Of a stretch of 64,000 nucleotides of DNA, positions 53,481 to 63,400 are shown piece by piece (the stretch's first letter is position 1; every line of letters begins with the position of its first letter). The notes under the pieces were generated by a model, which ran no database searches, was not told the DNA's origin, and saw nothing but the letters and a program-made list of their open reading frames with translations. The DNA is from Deinococcus sp. Leaf326 (GTDB taxonomy: Bacteria > Deinococcota > Deinococci > Deinococcales > Deinococcaceae), in the NCBI RefSeq assembly GCF_001424185.1, contig NZ_LMOM01000012.1:28906-92905 (forward strand), in the 5' to 3' direction. The position numbers were made by a program, and so were the translations under genes.

Positions 53481-55265
53481 TCAGGTCTGCGGCACCTCGG
53501 CCTCGACCAGCGTGCCCTGACCAGGGACCGAGTGCACCCGGTAGCGCCCGCCGCGCGCCTCGATCCGCTCGCGCATCTGGATGAGGCCCAGGCCGCCCGC
53601 GCTGCTGACCCGGCCCGTCACGCTGCCCAGGTCGAAGCCCACGCCGTCGTCCTGCACCCGCAGCCGCACGCGCGGGCCGCCCAGCAGGCTCACGCTGACC
53701 TCGCGGGCACGGGCGTGCTTGGCGACGTTATTCAGGCTTTCCTGCACCAGCCGGAAGACCATCGCCTCGTCACCGGGCGCGAGGTGCAGTTCACCGCTGT
53801 CTTCCAGACCGCCGAAATCCAGCGTGGCGCGCAGGTTGTTCTGTTCGCCAAAGTCCAGGACGTAGCGCCGTACCGTCTCCAGCAGGCCATAGCGTTCCAG
53901 GTCAATGGGACGCAGCGCGAAGATTGACCGGCGCACTTCGCGGATCTGCTCGCGCAGCAGGGACCCGGCTGCCCGCACCTCGTTCTCGGCGCGTTCGGGG
54001 TCGGTGCGCAGCTGACGCGACACCACGTCGAGCTTGAGGGCCGCGAAGGCCAGCGACTGCGCCACCCCGTCGTGGATCTCACGGGCGATCCGGGCGCGCT
54101 CGTCGCTGATGGCGAGCTCCTCGGAGTACAGGTAGGCGCGGGCGTTGCGCACCGCCAGCGTGGCCTGCCCGGCCATCAAGGCGAGCAGCGGCACGCGTGT
54201 CTCGGCAAAGGCGCCCTCCCGGCCGTCGCCCAGTACGAGGACGCCCAGCAGCCCATCCTCGTTGAGCATGGGGAGACCCAGAGCGCTGCGCGCTCCCGGA
54301 AAGACGCCCAGGGCCTCGGCCTCCTGCGCGATGAGGGGTTTGCCGGCCTCCACGACCCGCAGCGCGAAGGCGGGGGCCGGGCTGCCGCCGACCGCCTCGC
54401 CGCGCTCGTCCTCGGCGTATTCCAGCCGTAGCACGCCGTCCTGGTCGGTGAGGTAGGCCGCGCGCGCGGCGACGTTCAGTCGGGCGGCCATGTTGCGCGT
54501 GATGCGCGAGAGCAGCCGGCGCATGTTGCGCTCGGCGCGGATGCTCTGGTCCACCGAGTGCAGGGTCATCAGGTCCAGGGTGCGCTGCCGGGCGGCCTCG
54601 ACCCCGTTGGCGACCTCGGCGGCCAGGGCCTGCGCCAGCGCCTCGGTGTCGGTGCCGGGCGGGGCCTCGAAATGCAGCGCCAGCGCCCCCCCGCCCGGAA
54701 TCGGCACCTTCAGGGGGTGCAGGTCGGCGCTGGGGGCGGCCAGCAGGGTATCGCCGCGCGCCGTGCCGCTCAGGCCGCCGGGCACCGTCAGGGTGGCGTG
54801 GGTGGCGCCGGTCACGCGCACCGCGCCGCGCGCCGCGACCTCCAGCACCGCACCCTGGTCGGGGGCCTCGGCGAGGTCGCGCATAAGTTCCTGCACCGCC
54901 CGCAGCCGCCCGTGCGAGGCGCTCAGCTCGCCGTACAGGGCGCGCAGTTCACGCTCGGCCCGCTCGCGCGCGCGGGTGCCCTCGGCGATCCACTCGACGC
55001 TGAAGAAGGTCACGGCCGGTCCCACCAGGCCGTAGAACAGCAGGTGCGCCCACAGCTCGGCCGAGGGGCTGCGCAGCTGCGCGATGAGCAGCTCGACCAC
55101 CACCACCACGAGCAGGATGAGCGGCGGCAGCGTGTTGCGCACCACCCGCACCCGGTCCGAGAGCTGCGCCGGGGCAGGCAGGGCCTGCGCGGTGGCTGGC
55201 CCCTGCGATAGGCCCGGCGCCTGCGCGGCAGGGGAGGACGGGGACGGAGCGGGCCGGTCGGTCAT
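53481..55265 (-). CDS. GAF-domain sensor histidine kinase (NarX/LiaS-type)
   Basis: A 594-residue kinase. Two membrane helices lie at about residues 46-63 and 70-90, a coiled coil at about 93-120, GAF-like domains at about 118-220 and 240-385, a HisKA_3 dimerisation domain with ERARIAREIHDGVAQ (His398), and a HATPase domain with ESLNNVAKHA, DDGVGF and GLGLIQMRERIEARGG. It autophosphorylates His398 and should signal to a NarL-type response regulator, none of which is adjacent. The ATG follows a TATGCT box at 6 nt. Confidence 0.95.
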   Translation of the reverse strand: MTDRPAPSPSSPAAQAPGLSQGPATAQALPAPAQLSDRVRVVRNTLPPLILLVVVVVELLIAQLRSPSAELWAHLLFYGLVGPAVTFFSVEWIAEGTRARERAERELRALYGELSASHGRLRAVQELMRDLAEAPDQGAVLEVAARGAVRVTGATHATLTVPGGLSGTARGDTLLAAPSADLHPLKVPIPGGGALALHFEAPPGTDTEALAQALAAEVANGVEAARQRTLDLMTLHSVDQSIRAERNMRRLLSRITRNMAARLNVAARAAYLTDQDGVLRLEYAEDERGEAVGGSPAPAFALRVVEAGKPLIAQEAEALGVFPGARSALGLPMLNEDGLLGVLVLGDGREGAFAETRVPLLALMAGQATLAVRNARAYLYSEELAISDERARIAREIHDGVAQSLAFAALKLDVVSRQLRTDPERAENEVRAAGSLLREQIREVRRSIFALRPIDLERYGLLETVRRYVLDFGEQNNLRATLDFGGLEDSGELHLAPGDEAMVFRLVQESLNNVAKHARAREVSVSLLGGPRVRLRVQDDGVGFDLGSVTGRVSSAGGLGLIQMRERIEARGGRYRVHSVPGQGTLVEAEVPQT

Positions 55266-55271
55266 GTCCGC

Positions 55272-55277
55272 AGCATA
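55272..55277 (-). promoter_or_regulatory. Leaderless -10 box (TATGCT) for the histidine kinase
   Basis: TATGCT on the minus strand ends 6 nt before the ATG at 55265. Confidence 0.55.
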
Positions 55278-55390
55278 GGCAAAGGAGGCGGCCCTTTTCC
55301 GTGGCCTTCGCCGGGCGGGCAGCGGGACGTAGCTCAGCAGTCGCCCCAGCAGGGGACGGAGGGGGCGCTGTGCCGGGCGGTCAGCCCGGT

Positions 55391-56164
<774 letters not shown>

Positions 56165-56171
56165 GCGCGCC

Positions 56172-56177
56172 AGCTTA
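56172..56177 (-). promoter_or_regulatory. Leaderless -10 box (TAAGCT) for the RNA methyltransferase
   Basis: TAAGCT on the minus strand ends 7 nt before the GTG at 56164. Confidence 0.45.
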
Positions 56178-56204
56178 TCAGTCCCGCCCGTGCCGAGACG
56201 CACT

Positions 56205-57044
56205 TCAGGGCGCGGCGTAGATCGGGTTCTCTATCTCCACGCCGAGTCCCAGCGCGAGGTCGGCGGCGAGTTCCGCCGGGGTGTCGCCCCAGCCCTCCAC
56301 ACTCACGTCCCCGAAACCGCGCGCGCTGGCCAGCGCGCACACGCCCAGCAGCAGCGCGGCGCGCAGACCGCCGCCGCGCAGCTCCGGTCGCACGCCCGGC
56401 GCGTCTATGCGCGCGTAGCCCTCCTCCGGCGCGGCGCGGCAGATGCCGGCCGCCCGCCCCGAGGCGTCCAGCGCGATCAGGCTCAGGGCCGGGTCGTAGC
56501 CGCCTGCGCCGTCCTCGGCGGCCGCCGGGGTCACGGCGTGGTGGCCCAGACGGTCCTCGTAGGTCGCCAGGGCGTCCAGACGGGTGGCGAGCCCCGGCAC
56601 CTCGCTCAGCGGCCGCAGCGTAAAGCCCGGCGGCACCTGGGGCGCGGCCTGCGGGGTCGGCCCGGCGAGCAGGCGGTAGGCGGCGGCCTCGCGGTAGCCC
56701 GCTGCCCGCAGCGCCGCCGCCGAGAAGAGGTGGCCGTCCGCGAAGGCGTAGACCCGGCCCCCCGCCGCGTGGGCGGTACGGGCCAGGGCCGTGGCCACGG
56801 CGTCCTCGTGGTCGCGGCCCTCTGGGTGGGCCAGGGCGCCGCCCAGCAACTCGGCGCCGTTGGCCGGGCTGGGGCGCAGGCCGACTGCGCCCAGGACCTC
56901 GCCGCCTGGGGCCTGTGCGGTCCAGGCGGCGCTCAGGGTGTCGGCCATCCAGGCGACGTCCTCTTCGGGCGCGCCGTACAGTGCGGCGAGCAGGGGGGGC
57001 AGGTCGGCCGGGGCGGCGGGCTGGACAGTCACGTCGGGGGTCAT
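56205..57044 (-). CDS. GNAT-family N-acetyltransferase
   Basis: A 279-residue protein with a GNAT-like layout. A degenerate N-terminal copy (about 1-130) is followed by a second domain with YARIDAPGVRPELRGGGLRAALL, which matches the acetyl-CoA-binding motif A (RxxGxG/A type). The tandem arrangement fits double-GNAT proteins. The acceptor substrate is unknown. The ATG at 57044 follows a TAGCCT box at 7 nt and avoids a 20-residue His/Pro-rich extension. Confidence 0.85.
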   Translation of the reverse strand: MTPDVTVQPAAPADLPPLLAALYGAPEEDVAWMADTLSAAWTAQAPGGEVLGAVGLRPSPANGAELLGGALAHPEGRDHEDAVATALARTAHAAGGRVYAFADGHLFSAAALRAAGYREAAAYRLLAGPTPQAAPQVPPGFTLRPLSEVPGLATRLDALATYEDRLGHHAVTPAAAEDGAGGYDPALSLIALDASGRAAGICRAAPEEGYARIDAPGVRPELRGGGLRAALLLGVCALASARGFGDVSVEGWGDTPAELAADLALGLGVEIENPIYAAP

Positions 57045-57051
57045 GGTCTGG

Positions 57052-57057
57052 AGGCTA
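57052..57057 (-). promoter_or_regulatory. Leaderless -10 box (TAGCCT) for the GNAT gene
   Basis: TAGCCT on the minus strand ends 7 nt before the ATG at 57044. Confidence 0.45.
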
Positions 57058-57138
57058 CCCCGTGCGGTCGGCGCAGGGGCGTGGGCGTGTGGCCTGCGGT
57101 TCAAGGTCGCCTGAAGGACTGCCCGCGCCGCGCCGGCC

Positions 57139-57144
57139 TACCCT
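57139..57144 (+). promoter_or_regulatory. Leaderless -10 box (TACCCT) for the hydrolase gene
   Basis: TACCCT ends 5 nt before the ATG at 57150. Confidence 0.4.
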
Positions 57145-57149
57145 GGACC

Positions 57150-57911
57150 ATGCCTCCTGCCCGTACTGCCCTGCTGCTGCACGCCTATCCGCTCTCGGCC
57201 GCGATGTGGGACGAGCCGCGCCGCGCCCTCGAAGCTGCCGGCTGGACGGTCCTGGCCCCCAACCTCCCCGGTTTCGGCGGTCAGCCCGGCGCGGTGACCT
57301 CTCTGCGCGGCGCGGCGGCCGACTTCCTCGCCTTACTGCCCCCGGAACCACTGGCTCTGGTGGGCCTGAGCATGGGGGGATACCTGGGTCTGGAACTGCT
57401 GGCGCAGGCTCCGGAGCGGTTTTTTGCCGCCGTGCTGGCCGACACGACCGCCCGCGCCGACCCGCCTGAGAAAGTGGAGGCCCGCCACGAGCAGGCGGGG
57501 CGGGCCCTGGCAGAGGGCACCGGCTTTCTGGTGGACGCGGCGCGCGAGGAGCATCGGCCCTCGACATTTGGGCGCATCCGCCCGATGGTCGAGGCGGCGA
57601 CGCCTGCCGGAGTCGCGGGGGCGCTGCGGGCGATGGCCGCACGGCCCGATCACCGGGACACCCTGCGCGGCCTGAAGATGCCCGTGCTAACGCTCGTCGG
57701 GGCTGAGGACACCTTGACGCCGCCGGAGCGCGCCCAGGAGATGGCCGAGCTGGCGGGTGGGCGCCGCGAGGTGCTGCCCGGCGCCGCCCACCTCTCGAAC
57801 CTTGACGCGCCGAAGACCTTCACGGCGGCGCTGCTGCCCTTTCTGGAGGAGGCCCTCAGCGCAGCGAGCGGTACAGCTCCAGATAGTGCCGTGCCGGGCC
57901 GTCCCAGCTGA
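57150..57911 (+). CDS. Alpha/beta-fold hydrolase
   Basis: A 253-residue alpha/beta hydrolase. The oxyanion region is LLLHAYPLSAAMW, the nucleophile elbow is GLSMGGYLG (Ser), and the catalytic acid and His are probably in VGAEDTLTPP and GAAHLSNLD. It is an esterase- or lactonase-like enzyme of unknown substrate. The frame could extend about 1 kb upstream but that part is antisense to the GNAT and methyltransferase genes. Its last 56 nt overlap the 3' end of the convergent glgA gene. Confidence 0.93.
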   Translation: MPPARTALLLHAYPLSAAMWDEPRRALEAAGWTVLAPNLPGFGGQPGAVTSLRGAAADFLALLPPEPLALVGLSMGGYLGLELLAQAPERFFAAVLADTTARADPPEKVEARHEQAGRALAEGTGFLVDAAREEHRPSTFGRIRPMVEAATPAGVAGALRAMAARPDHRDTLRGLKMPVLTLVGAEDTLTPPERAQEMAELAGGRREVLPGAAHLSNLDAPKTFTAALLPFLEEALSAASGTAPDSAVPGRPS

Positions 57912-59220
57912 AGTCCAGCCGCATGGCCCGCTCGGCGCGTCCCGCCCAGTCGCCGGGCTGCCGGTGCGCGACTAGGGCCTCGGCGCACGCACGGCTCAGG
58001 GCCTCCGGTGAGGCGTCGGCAAAGCGGAAGCCCACGTCGTGCGGCACGGTGTCCACCAGCCCGCCCGTCTCGCGCACGACCGGCAGGGTGCCGTAGCGCA
58101 TGGCAATCATCTGCGACAGGCCGCACGGCTCGAACCGGCTGGGCATGGCAAAGGCGTCGGCCCCGGCATAGATGCGGTGGGCCAGCGCCTCGTTCATACC
58201 CTGCGCGAAGGCCACGCGCGGGTGCTGCGCCCAGCCGGTCAGTGCGGCCTCCAGCAGCGGGTCGCCCCCGCCCAGCACGACCACGTTCCAGTCGGGTGTC
58301 AGGGCGGGCAGCGCCTCGATCAGGAGATCCATGCCCTTTTGCCCTGCCAGCCGACTGACCGCCGCCAGAACCGGTGCGTCGTCCAGCCCGAATTCGGCGC
58401 GCAGGGCCGCCGTCGCCGCTGCCTTGCCCGCAAGGTCGCCGTAGGGCGTGATGTCGGGGTCGGTGCGCGGGTCCCAGCGCTCCTGGTCCAGCCCGTTCAG
58501 GATGCCGCTCAGTCGGCCCTGCCGCGCGAGTCCTTCCAGCAACTTCTCCAGGCCCTCGCCGTACTCCGGCGTGGTGATCTCCTGGGCGTAGGTCGGGCTG
58601 ACGGTCGTCACGCGGTCGGCGAAGGTCAGGCCGGCTTTCATCAGGTTGATGTCGCCGCCCATCTCCACGCCGTCCGGCCCCAGCGCCCAGGCGGGCAGCG
58701 CGGTCCAGCGGCTGCCCTCGGCAAAATTCCACTTGCCCTGATACTGCAGGTTGTGCACGCTGAAGACCGTGGGTAGCCCCGCGAGTTGCGCGTGCGCCAC
58801 CACCAGGCCCGCCTGCCAGTCGTGGCCATGCACGACGTCCGGCACGGCCCCCAAGCGGCGCAGGACCGGCAGCACGGCCTGCCCGAAGGCGCAGTAGCGC
58901 CACACGTCGTCGTCGTGGTACAGCCCCGGCCGCGAGAACGGCGACAGGCCGATGAAGAGGTAGCGCACGCCGCCGCGCCTCACCTCACCGGCCCAGGCAT
59001 GGGGCGCGGCGCCCAGATTCAGCGTATCGCCCAGCTCCGGCAGGTCGCCGGCCCACAGATGCTCGGGCGTCTCACCGCCCAGGCTGGCGTACCAGGGCGA
59101 GACCACCGTCACCTCGGCGCCCTGAGCCGCCTGCACGGCCGGTAGTGCCCCCAGCACGTCGCCCAGGCCACCGGAACGGGAGAAGGGAAAGACCTCGGAC
59201 GCTATATGCGCGACATGCAT
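57856..59220 (-). CDS. glgA: Glycogen synthase
   Basis: A 454-residue GT5 starch/glycogen synthase that adds glucose from a nucleotide sugar to alpha-1,4-glucan. Two Rossmann halves are seen; the acceptor and donor sites include HDWQAGLV, the catalytic EPCGLSQMIAMRYGTLPVVRETGGL region and GGDINLMKAGL. The N-terminal donor motif, KxGGL in most members, reads RSGGLGDV, so Lys is replaced by Arg. The ATG follows a TACAGT box at 6 nt. No glgC is present in the window. Confidence 0.95.
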   Translation of the reverse strand: MHVAHIASEVFPFSRSGGLGDVLGALPAVQAAQGAEVTVVSPWYASLGGETPEHLWAGDLPELGDTLNLGAAPHAWAGEVRRGGVRYLFIGLSPFSRPGLYHDDDVWRYCAFGQAVLPVLRRLGAVPDVVHGHDWQAGLVVAHAQLAGLPTVFSVHNLQYQGKWNFAEGSRWTALPAWALGPDGVEMGGDINLMKAGLTFADRVTTVSPTYAQEITTPEYGEGLEKLLEGLARQGRLSGILNGLDQERWDPRTDPDITPYGDLAGKAAATAALRAEFGLDDAPVLAAVSRLAGQKGMDLLIEALPALTPDWNVVVLGGGDPLLEAALTGWAQHPRVAFAQGMNEALAHRIYAGADAFAMPSRFEPCGLSQMIAMRYGTLPVVRETGGLVDTVPHDVGFRFADASPEALSRACAEALVAHRQPGDWAGRAERAMRLDFSWDGPARHYLELYRSLR

Positions 59221-59226
59221 AGAAAG

Positions 59227-59232
59227 ACTGTA
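59227..59232 (-). promoter_or_regulatory. Leaderless -10 box (TACAGT) for glgA
   Basis: TACAGT on the minus strand ends 6 nt before the ATG at 59220. Confidence 0.5.
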
Positions 59233-59262
59233 CTCGCCGCTGCCCCCTCTCTCCCCAAGTGT

Positions 59263-59291
59263 TTGACAAGGCGGGGGTCCATTGCTACACT
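59263..59291 (+). promoter_or_regulatory. Strong sigma-70-type promoter of the tRNA pair
   Basis: A perfect TTGACA (59263-59268), a 17-bp spacer and TACACT with an extended TGC (59283-59291) lie about 50 nt upstream of the tRNA with anticodon CAU. Confidence 0.85.
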
Positions 59292-59340
59292 TCCCCTCGC
59301 CTTGTGCAACGCACCGGGCGGATGCGCAGCCTCCGTCGTA

Positions 59341-59417
<77 letters not shown>

Positions 59418-59432
59418 GCGCAACACCAGATC

Positions 59433-59507
59433 GGGCGGTTAGCTCAGTGGTAGAGCATTCGCTTCACACGCGAGAGGTCGTAGGTTCAAGTCCTATACCG
59501 CCCACCA
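59433..59507 (+). tRNA. tRNA-Val (CAC)
   Basis: 75 nt including CCA. The acceptor GGGCGGT pairs with ACCGCCC and the anticodon loop is TTCACAC. It is 15 nt downstream of the previous tRNA and co-transcribed. It is the last tRNA before the AT-rich toxin region. Confidence 0.96.
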
Positions 59508-59510
59508 AAA

Positions 59511-59545
59511 AGAAAAACCCCGCCGAAGCGGGGTTTTTCTTTTCA
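59511..59545 (+). terminator. Strong terminator of the tRNA pair
   Basis: AGAAAAACCCCGC (59511-59523) pairs with GCGGGGTTTTTCT (59528-59540), loop CGAA, followed by TTTC. Confidence 0.9.
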
Positions 59546-59999
59546 GGATTCAGCTTGTGTTCTGACCGTCTAGTTTCTATCGTTCGATATATCCAGACCT
59601 TTATGCGTAGTGCTCCGGAGCTACTCCGATTTGTCACTTTTCGCTATGGATCTAGAAAAAGCGTGATCTCTGTACATTATTCAGTAGAACACCTGTCTCT
59701 TTAAAGCCAATCATTCCGGCCACTCTTACATCACTGATATCGTACTTTGACCAAACCGGAGCAGTCAAGAGTTCGTGCTGCGGCGCTATGTCAGATAGGA
59801 GTGCTGTCCTGACCGGGGAGAGAGTGGGAGAGCCACGGGTTCCGGATATGAAATTGGCAGCCAAGCTTTTTTCTGGTCTGATCAGAGAATAAACTGCGGC
59901 TCGCACAGGACCTCCTGAGCACAACGTCCAGATTGCTCAATCATTTATACCGATCAGCTATAGTGGCCTCTTCTTAGTTTCAGAGTAATCTAGAGAGAA
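59546..59999. other. AT-rich region without a supported gene
   Basis: About 450 bases between the tRNA terminator and the end of the immunity-like gene. A minus-strand 90-residue frame (59652-59924) has partly protein-like stretches, but no ribosome binding site or recognisable family, and may be a gene remnant. GCTCCGGAGC near 59612 is a short perfect palindrome. Confidence 0.4.
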
Positions 60000-60446
60000 T
60001 TACTGACTCGACGCAAAGATATCGTTGATATTTTTTTTATTTAGTAGCTCTTTTTTATCACCGTCGAAAAAATAGACATTTTCAGGAAAGAGGTCGCACA
60101 ATCTCTCTGCTAGGTAAATGGAATTATTCACAGTCAAGGTATCTGATGAGTTGACCAGTTCTAAGACGGCCGCAGTCGCCTGTGGTAAATCCTGAAAGTA
60201 GACCACGTATTCGGCCCGCCCGTGTTTGAAACTGGCTACGGCGATAGAAACGTACTCATCCTCGTAACTCAGATTGAGTTCGAGAATGCAGTTGGTGTTT
60301 CTTTTTCGTGCGGATAGTTCGGCGTCTAGGAAAAAGTCAGCATCGTAAGCCTCTATATTTTTCAGTTGCCACCCTGAGTTCACAAGCTGCGCAGTGACAT
60401 TCGACCTGTGCTCCTGCTGCATTTTAGACATCTGAGATTTTTGCAT
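60000..60446 (-). CDS. Putative immunity protein of the deaminase toxin
   Basis: A 148-residue, acidic, soluble, mixed alpha/beta protein with no recognised family. The reading frame opens 12 nt earlier at a GTG overlapping the toxin stop codon, but the ATG at 60446 has GGCGGT about 10 nt upstream. It lies immediately downstream of the toxin on the same strand and is very AT-rich (60001-60060 is 18/60 G+C by count). Both features are typical of cognate immunity genes of polymorphic toxins. Immunity function is inferred from position only. Confidence 0.75.
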   Translation of the reverse strand: MQKSQMSKMQQEHRSNVTAQLVNSGWQLKNIEAYDADFFLDAELSARKRNTNCILELNLSYEDEYVSIAVASFKHGRAEYVVYFQDLPQATAAVLELVNSSDTLTVNNSIYLAERLCDLFPENVYFFDGDKKELLNKKNINDIFASSQ

Positions 60447-60450
60447 ACTC

Positions 60451-63400
60451 TTAAGCACCGCCTAGATTGAGGCCGGAAATATCTTCGAGCGCTTTCAGCG
60501 CATTCCTGACTTTTGAACGGATGGCCCTTGCCGCCGCCGGATCAAGTTCGCCACTCTGGGACTCAATTTGCCGAATGGCCTGATCGGGTGTCCAGGTTTC
60601 TACTCGTATGCCCGCTTCCAGCATCCGCTGAATGCCCGCTTTGGAGAGCGCTTTGCCACCGGCAATGTTGGGCGTATAAAGTCCTAAAACCTGCACGCTG
60701 AGGTCGATTTTATGGGTCTTGGCAAAGTCGATCAAGGTGGAGGCACAGTTATGGAGTTTCTGGGCCAGGATGGTGTCACATCCCGGATCACCACAAGGGC
60801 TGCTGGAAAGTTGAACGACGACTTTCGCCCCCTGGCCGCGCTGGGGAAGGTTCGTCAGGATCTTTTGGGCGTTGAGGACAAAGTTTTCTTCCGCGTGCTT
60901 GGGCAGCTCACCTTTTTTGCCCGGTGTATTTGTGGATGATTCTATTTTGATGCCGTTGATGGACGCCTTGAGGGCCACGCCTCTTCTTCGGGTCATCAGT
61001 TCGATGTCGTCAAGATCGAACATTATTTCTGCCTGTGTGATTCCTACATTCTCGAAGGGAGAGGCTTTCGCCAAGACCGAAAAGTTCAGACCTTTCCGCT
61101 GGGTTTTGAGTGCCTTGAGACCGCCTGACTGGAATTTCGCATAGGTGCTTCGAAGGACGGCAGAAACCTCGCCAGTCGTCTTGAAACTTTTCGGCAGCCG
61201 ACTCGCCAGATAGGCGCGAACATCCGCCTTGACCTTCGCACTGTTCGGAGTGTCACGGTCGTCGCCCAGCTTCCCGTCCGCTTTGCCTTTCCCCAACGCC
61301 TTCTCGATGATGCCCTTCACCTTCGCCACAATCTTGTCCACGACGCGGTCGAGGCGGCCACGGACCTTGTTGATGACGTTCCTGATCTTGCCGCCCAGGT
61401 TGCCCAGGCCCACCAGTTTGCCCAGCCATGCCAGCGCCACCGGAATCGCGCCGCCCAGCGCCCGGTCGATGAGGCCCACCGCCCCCGAGATGTTCCCGGC
61501 CGCAATAGCGGCGACGCTGCCCAGGGCGTTCGTCACGACCTGCCCAATCTGGGCCGCCTGCTGCACGATGGTCTGCACCGTCTGGAAGGCCCCGATGACC
61601 GCGTTGATGAAGCCCCCGCCCGGCACCAGCATGGTCACGAGTTTCTGGATGCCCGTCAGCACGAGACTTTTGGTCACCTCGCTCTTGACCCCGTCCTGCA
61701 CGGCCTTGCCCACGCTGCCCTGCTCGCCCTTCATCTCGCTGGCGTGCTGAAGGCCCCCCTTCATGACCTGGAGGGCCTGCACGGTGCTCTCGGCCTTGCC
61801 CACCTTGTCGGCGCCGCCCGGCCCCAGCGCGCGCACCAGCTTGCCGCGCATGGTCTGGTAGGTCAGGCCCATGACGCTCAGGGCGGTCATGAACACGCCC
61901 TCCAGGCTGAAGCTGGCCGGAAAGGCAATGCCTGAGGCGCCGGTCAGCCACTGCCCGATGCCGTTTTGCAGGTGCTTGGGCGCGTTGCTGCCGAAGGCCT
62001 TGAACCCGCCGCCGACCGCCGAGATGAGGTTGCGCGCGAACTTGACCGGGTCCTTGAGCACCTGGACGATCACGTCGCCCGCGCCCTTGAGCTTCGCCAT
62101 GATCTGCTTGCCCAGCGGTCCCAGACCGGCGGTCAGGGCCGTCAGGCCGATCTCGGCGATCTTGCGCGCGCTGCCCACGATCAGGTTCTTCACGCCGCTG
62201 ATGCGCCGGGTCACGGCCGACGTGGCGGCCCCCAGATCAGCCTTGCCGATGGCACTGGCGATTTCACCCAGCGCGCCCGCGAGGTCCAGCTTGCCCAGTT
62301 CGCCCTTGAACCACTCCCAGGCCTTACCGATCACGTTGGTCTCGCGCAGCGCCCGCAGGATGTCCTTGAGGGGACCGGGCACCCAGTTGGTCAGGGCCGT
62401 CAGGATGCTCTCGGCGCTGCCGCCGACCGCGTTCCCCGTGACCAGATCGCGCCCGAAGGCCAGGCACAGCTCCTTGTAGCCGGGAATGACCTTCAGGCCG
62501 CTGGCGACGAGTTCCTTGCCCTTCTCGACCACCTTGCCGCCCGTCGCGTCCCAGGCGGCCCCCAGCGCGCCGCCCAGGTCGAAGCGCTGCACGCTGCGGG
62601 GTTGCAGGTCATGCAGCGGCTTGAGGGCGAAGTGCTGCGCGGCGCCTGCCTGAACGCGCGCCGTAGCTGCCGCCGGGGTATAGACGCCCGGCGCGTAGCG
62701 GCTGACCGGGGGCAGCAGGCTCTTGGCACTGGGCATCACCGTGTTGGGCATGGCCTCGACCAGTTTGGCGCCCATAGTCCGCGCCTCGGCCTCCAGCCCC
62801 GCGTCGGGGTCCACGCCGCCGCCCACCTTGCCCCGACTCTGCTGAACCGTGTGCGTGACCTCGTGCGCCAGCAGTTCCAGCCCGCTGCGGCTGTCGGGGT
62901 CGAAGTGGCCGCGCCGGAAGAAGATGTCGGTGCCGGCCGTGAAGGCGATGGCCCGCACCCCCTTGGCGAGCTTGTGGGCCTCGGCGTCGTCATGGATACG
63001 CACGCGCGAGAGGTCGTGGTTCAGTCCCGTTTCGAGGTGACGGCGCACCCCTTCCGGCAGAGGATTCCCGGCACCGCGCCGCGCCTGGATGCGCTCCAGC
63101 AGGGGGCGTCCGGCCTCGGCGTCCAGCTCGGCCAGTTGCCGCTGGACGGTCTGGCGGCTGTGGTCACGGGTTAGGGCTTCCTCATGGGCGAGCTGCCTTT
63201 CCAGGCCCTCGGCGGCGGCGCGTTGCAGAGCGGGGCGCTCGGCGGCCGGCACCAGCCCCAGCACCACGCCCGCGACCGGCGCACTCACGGGGTGGCGCTG
63301 CAGGGTGGCGAGGTGGTCGCCGTAGTCGCTGTAGCGCTCTTCCGGCGCGCGGCGGTCCTGCCGGAACCCCTGCGCGAGGGTCTGGGCCACCTGCCGCTGT

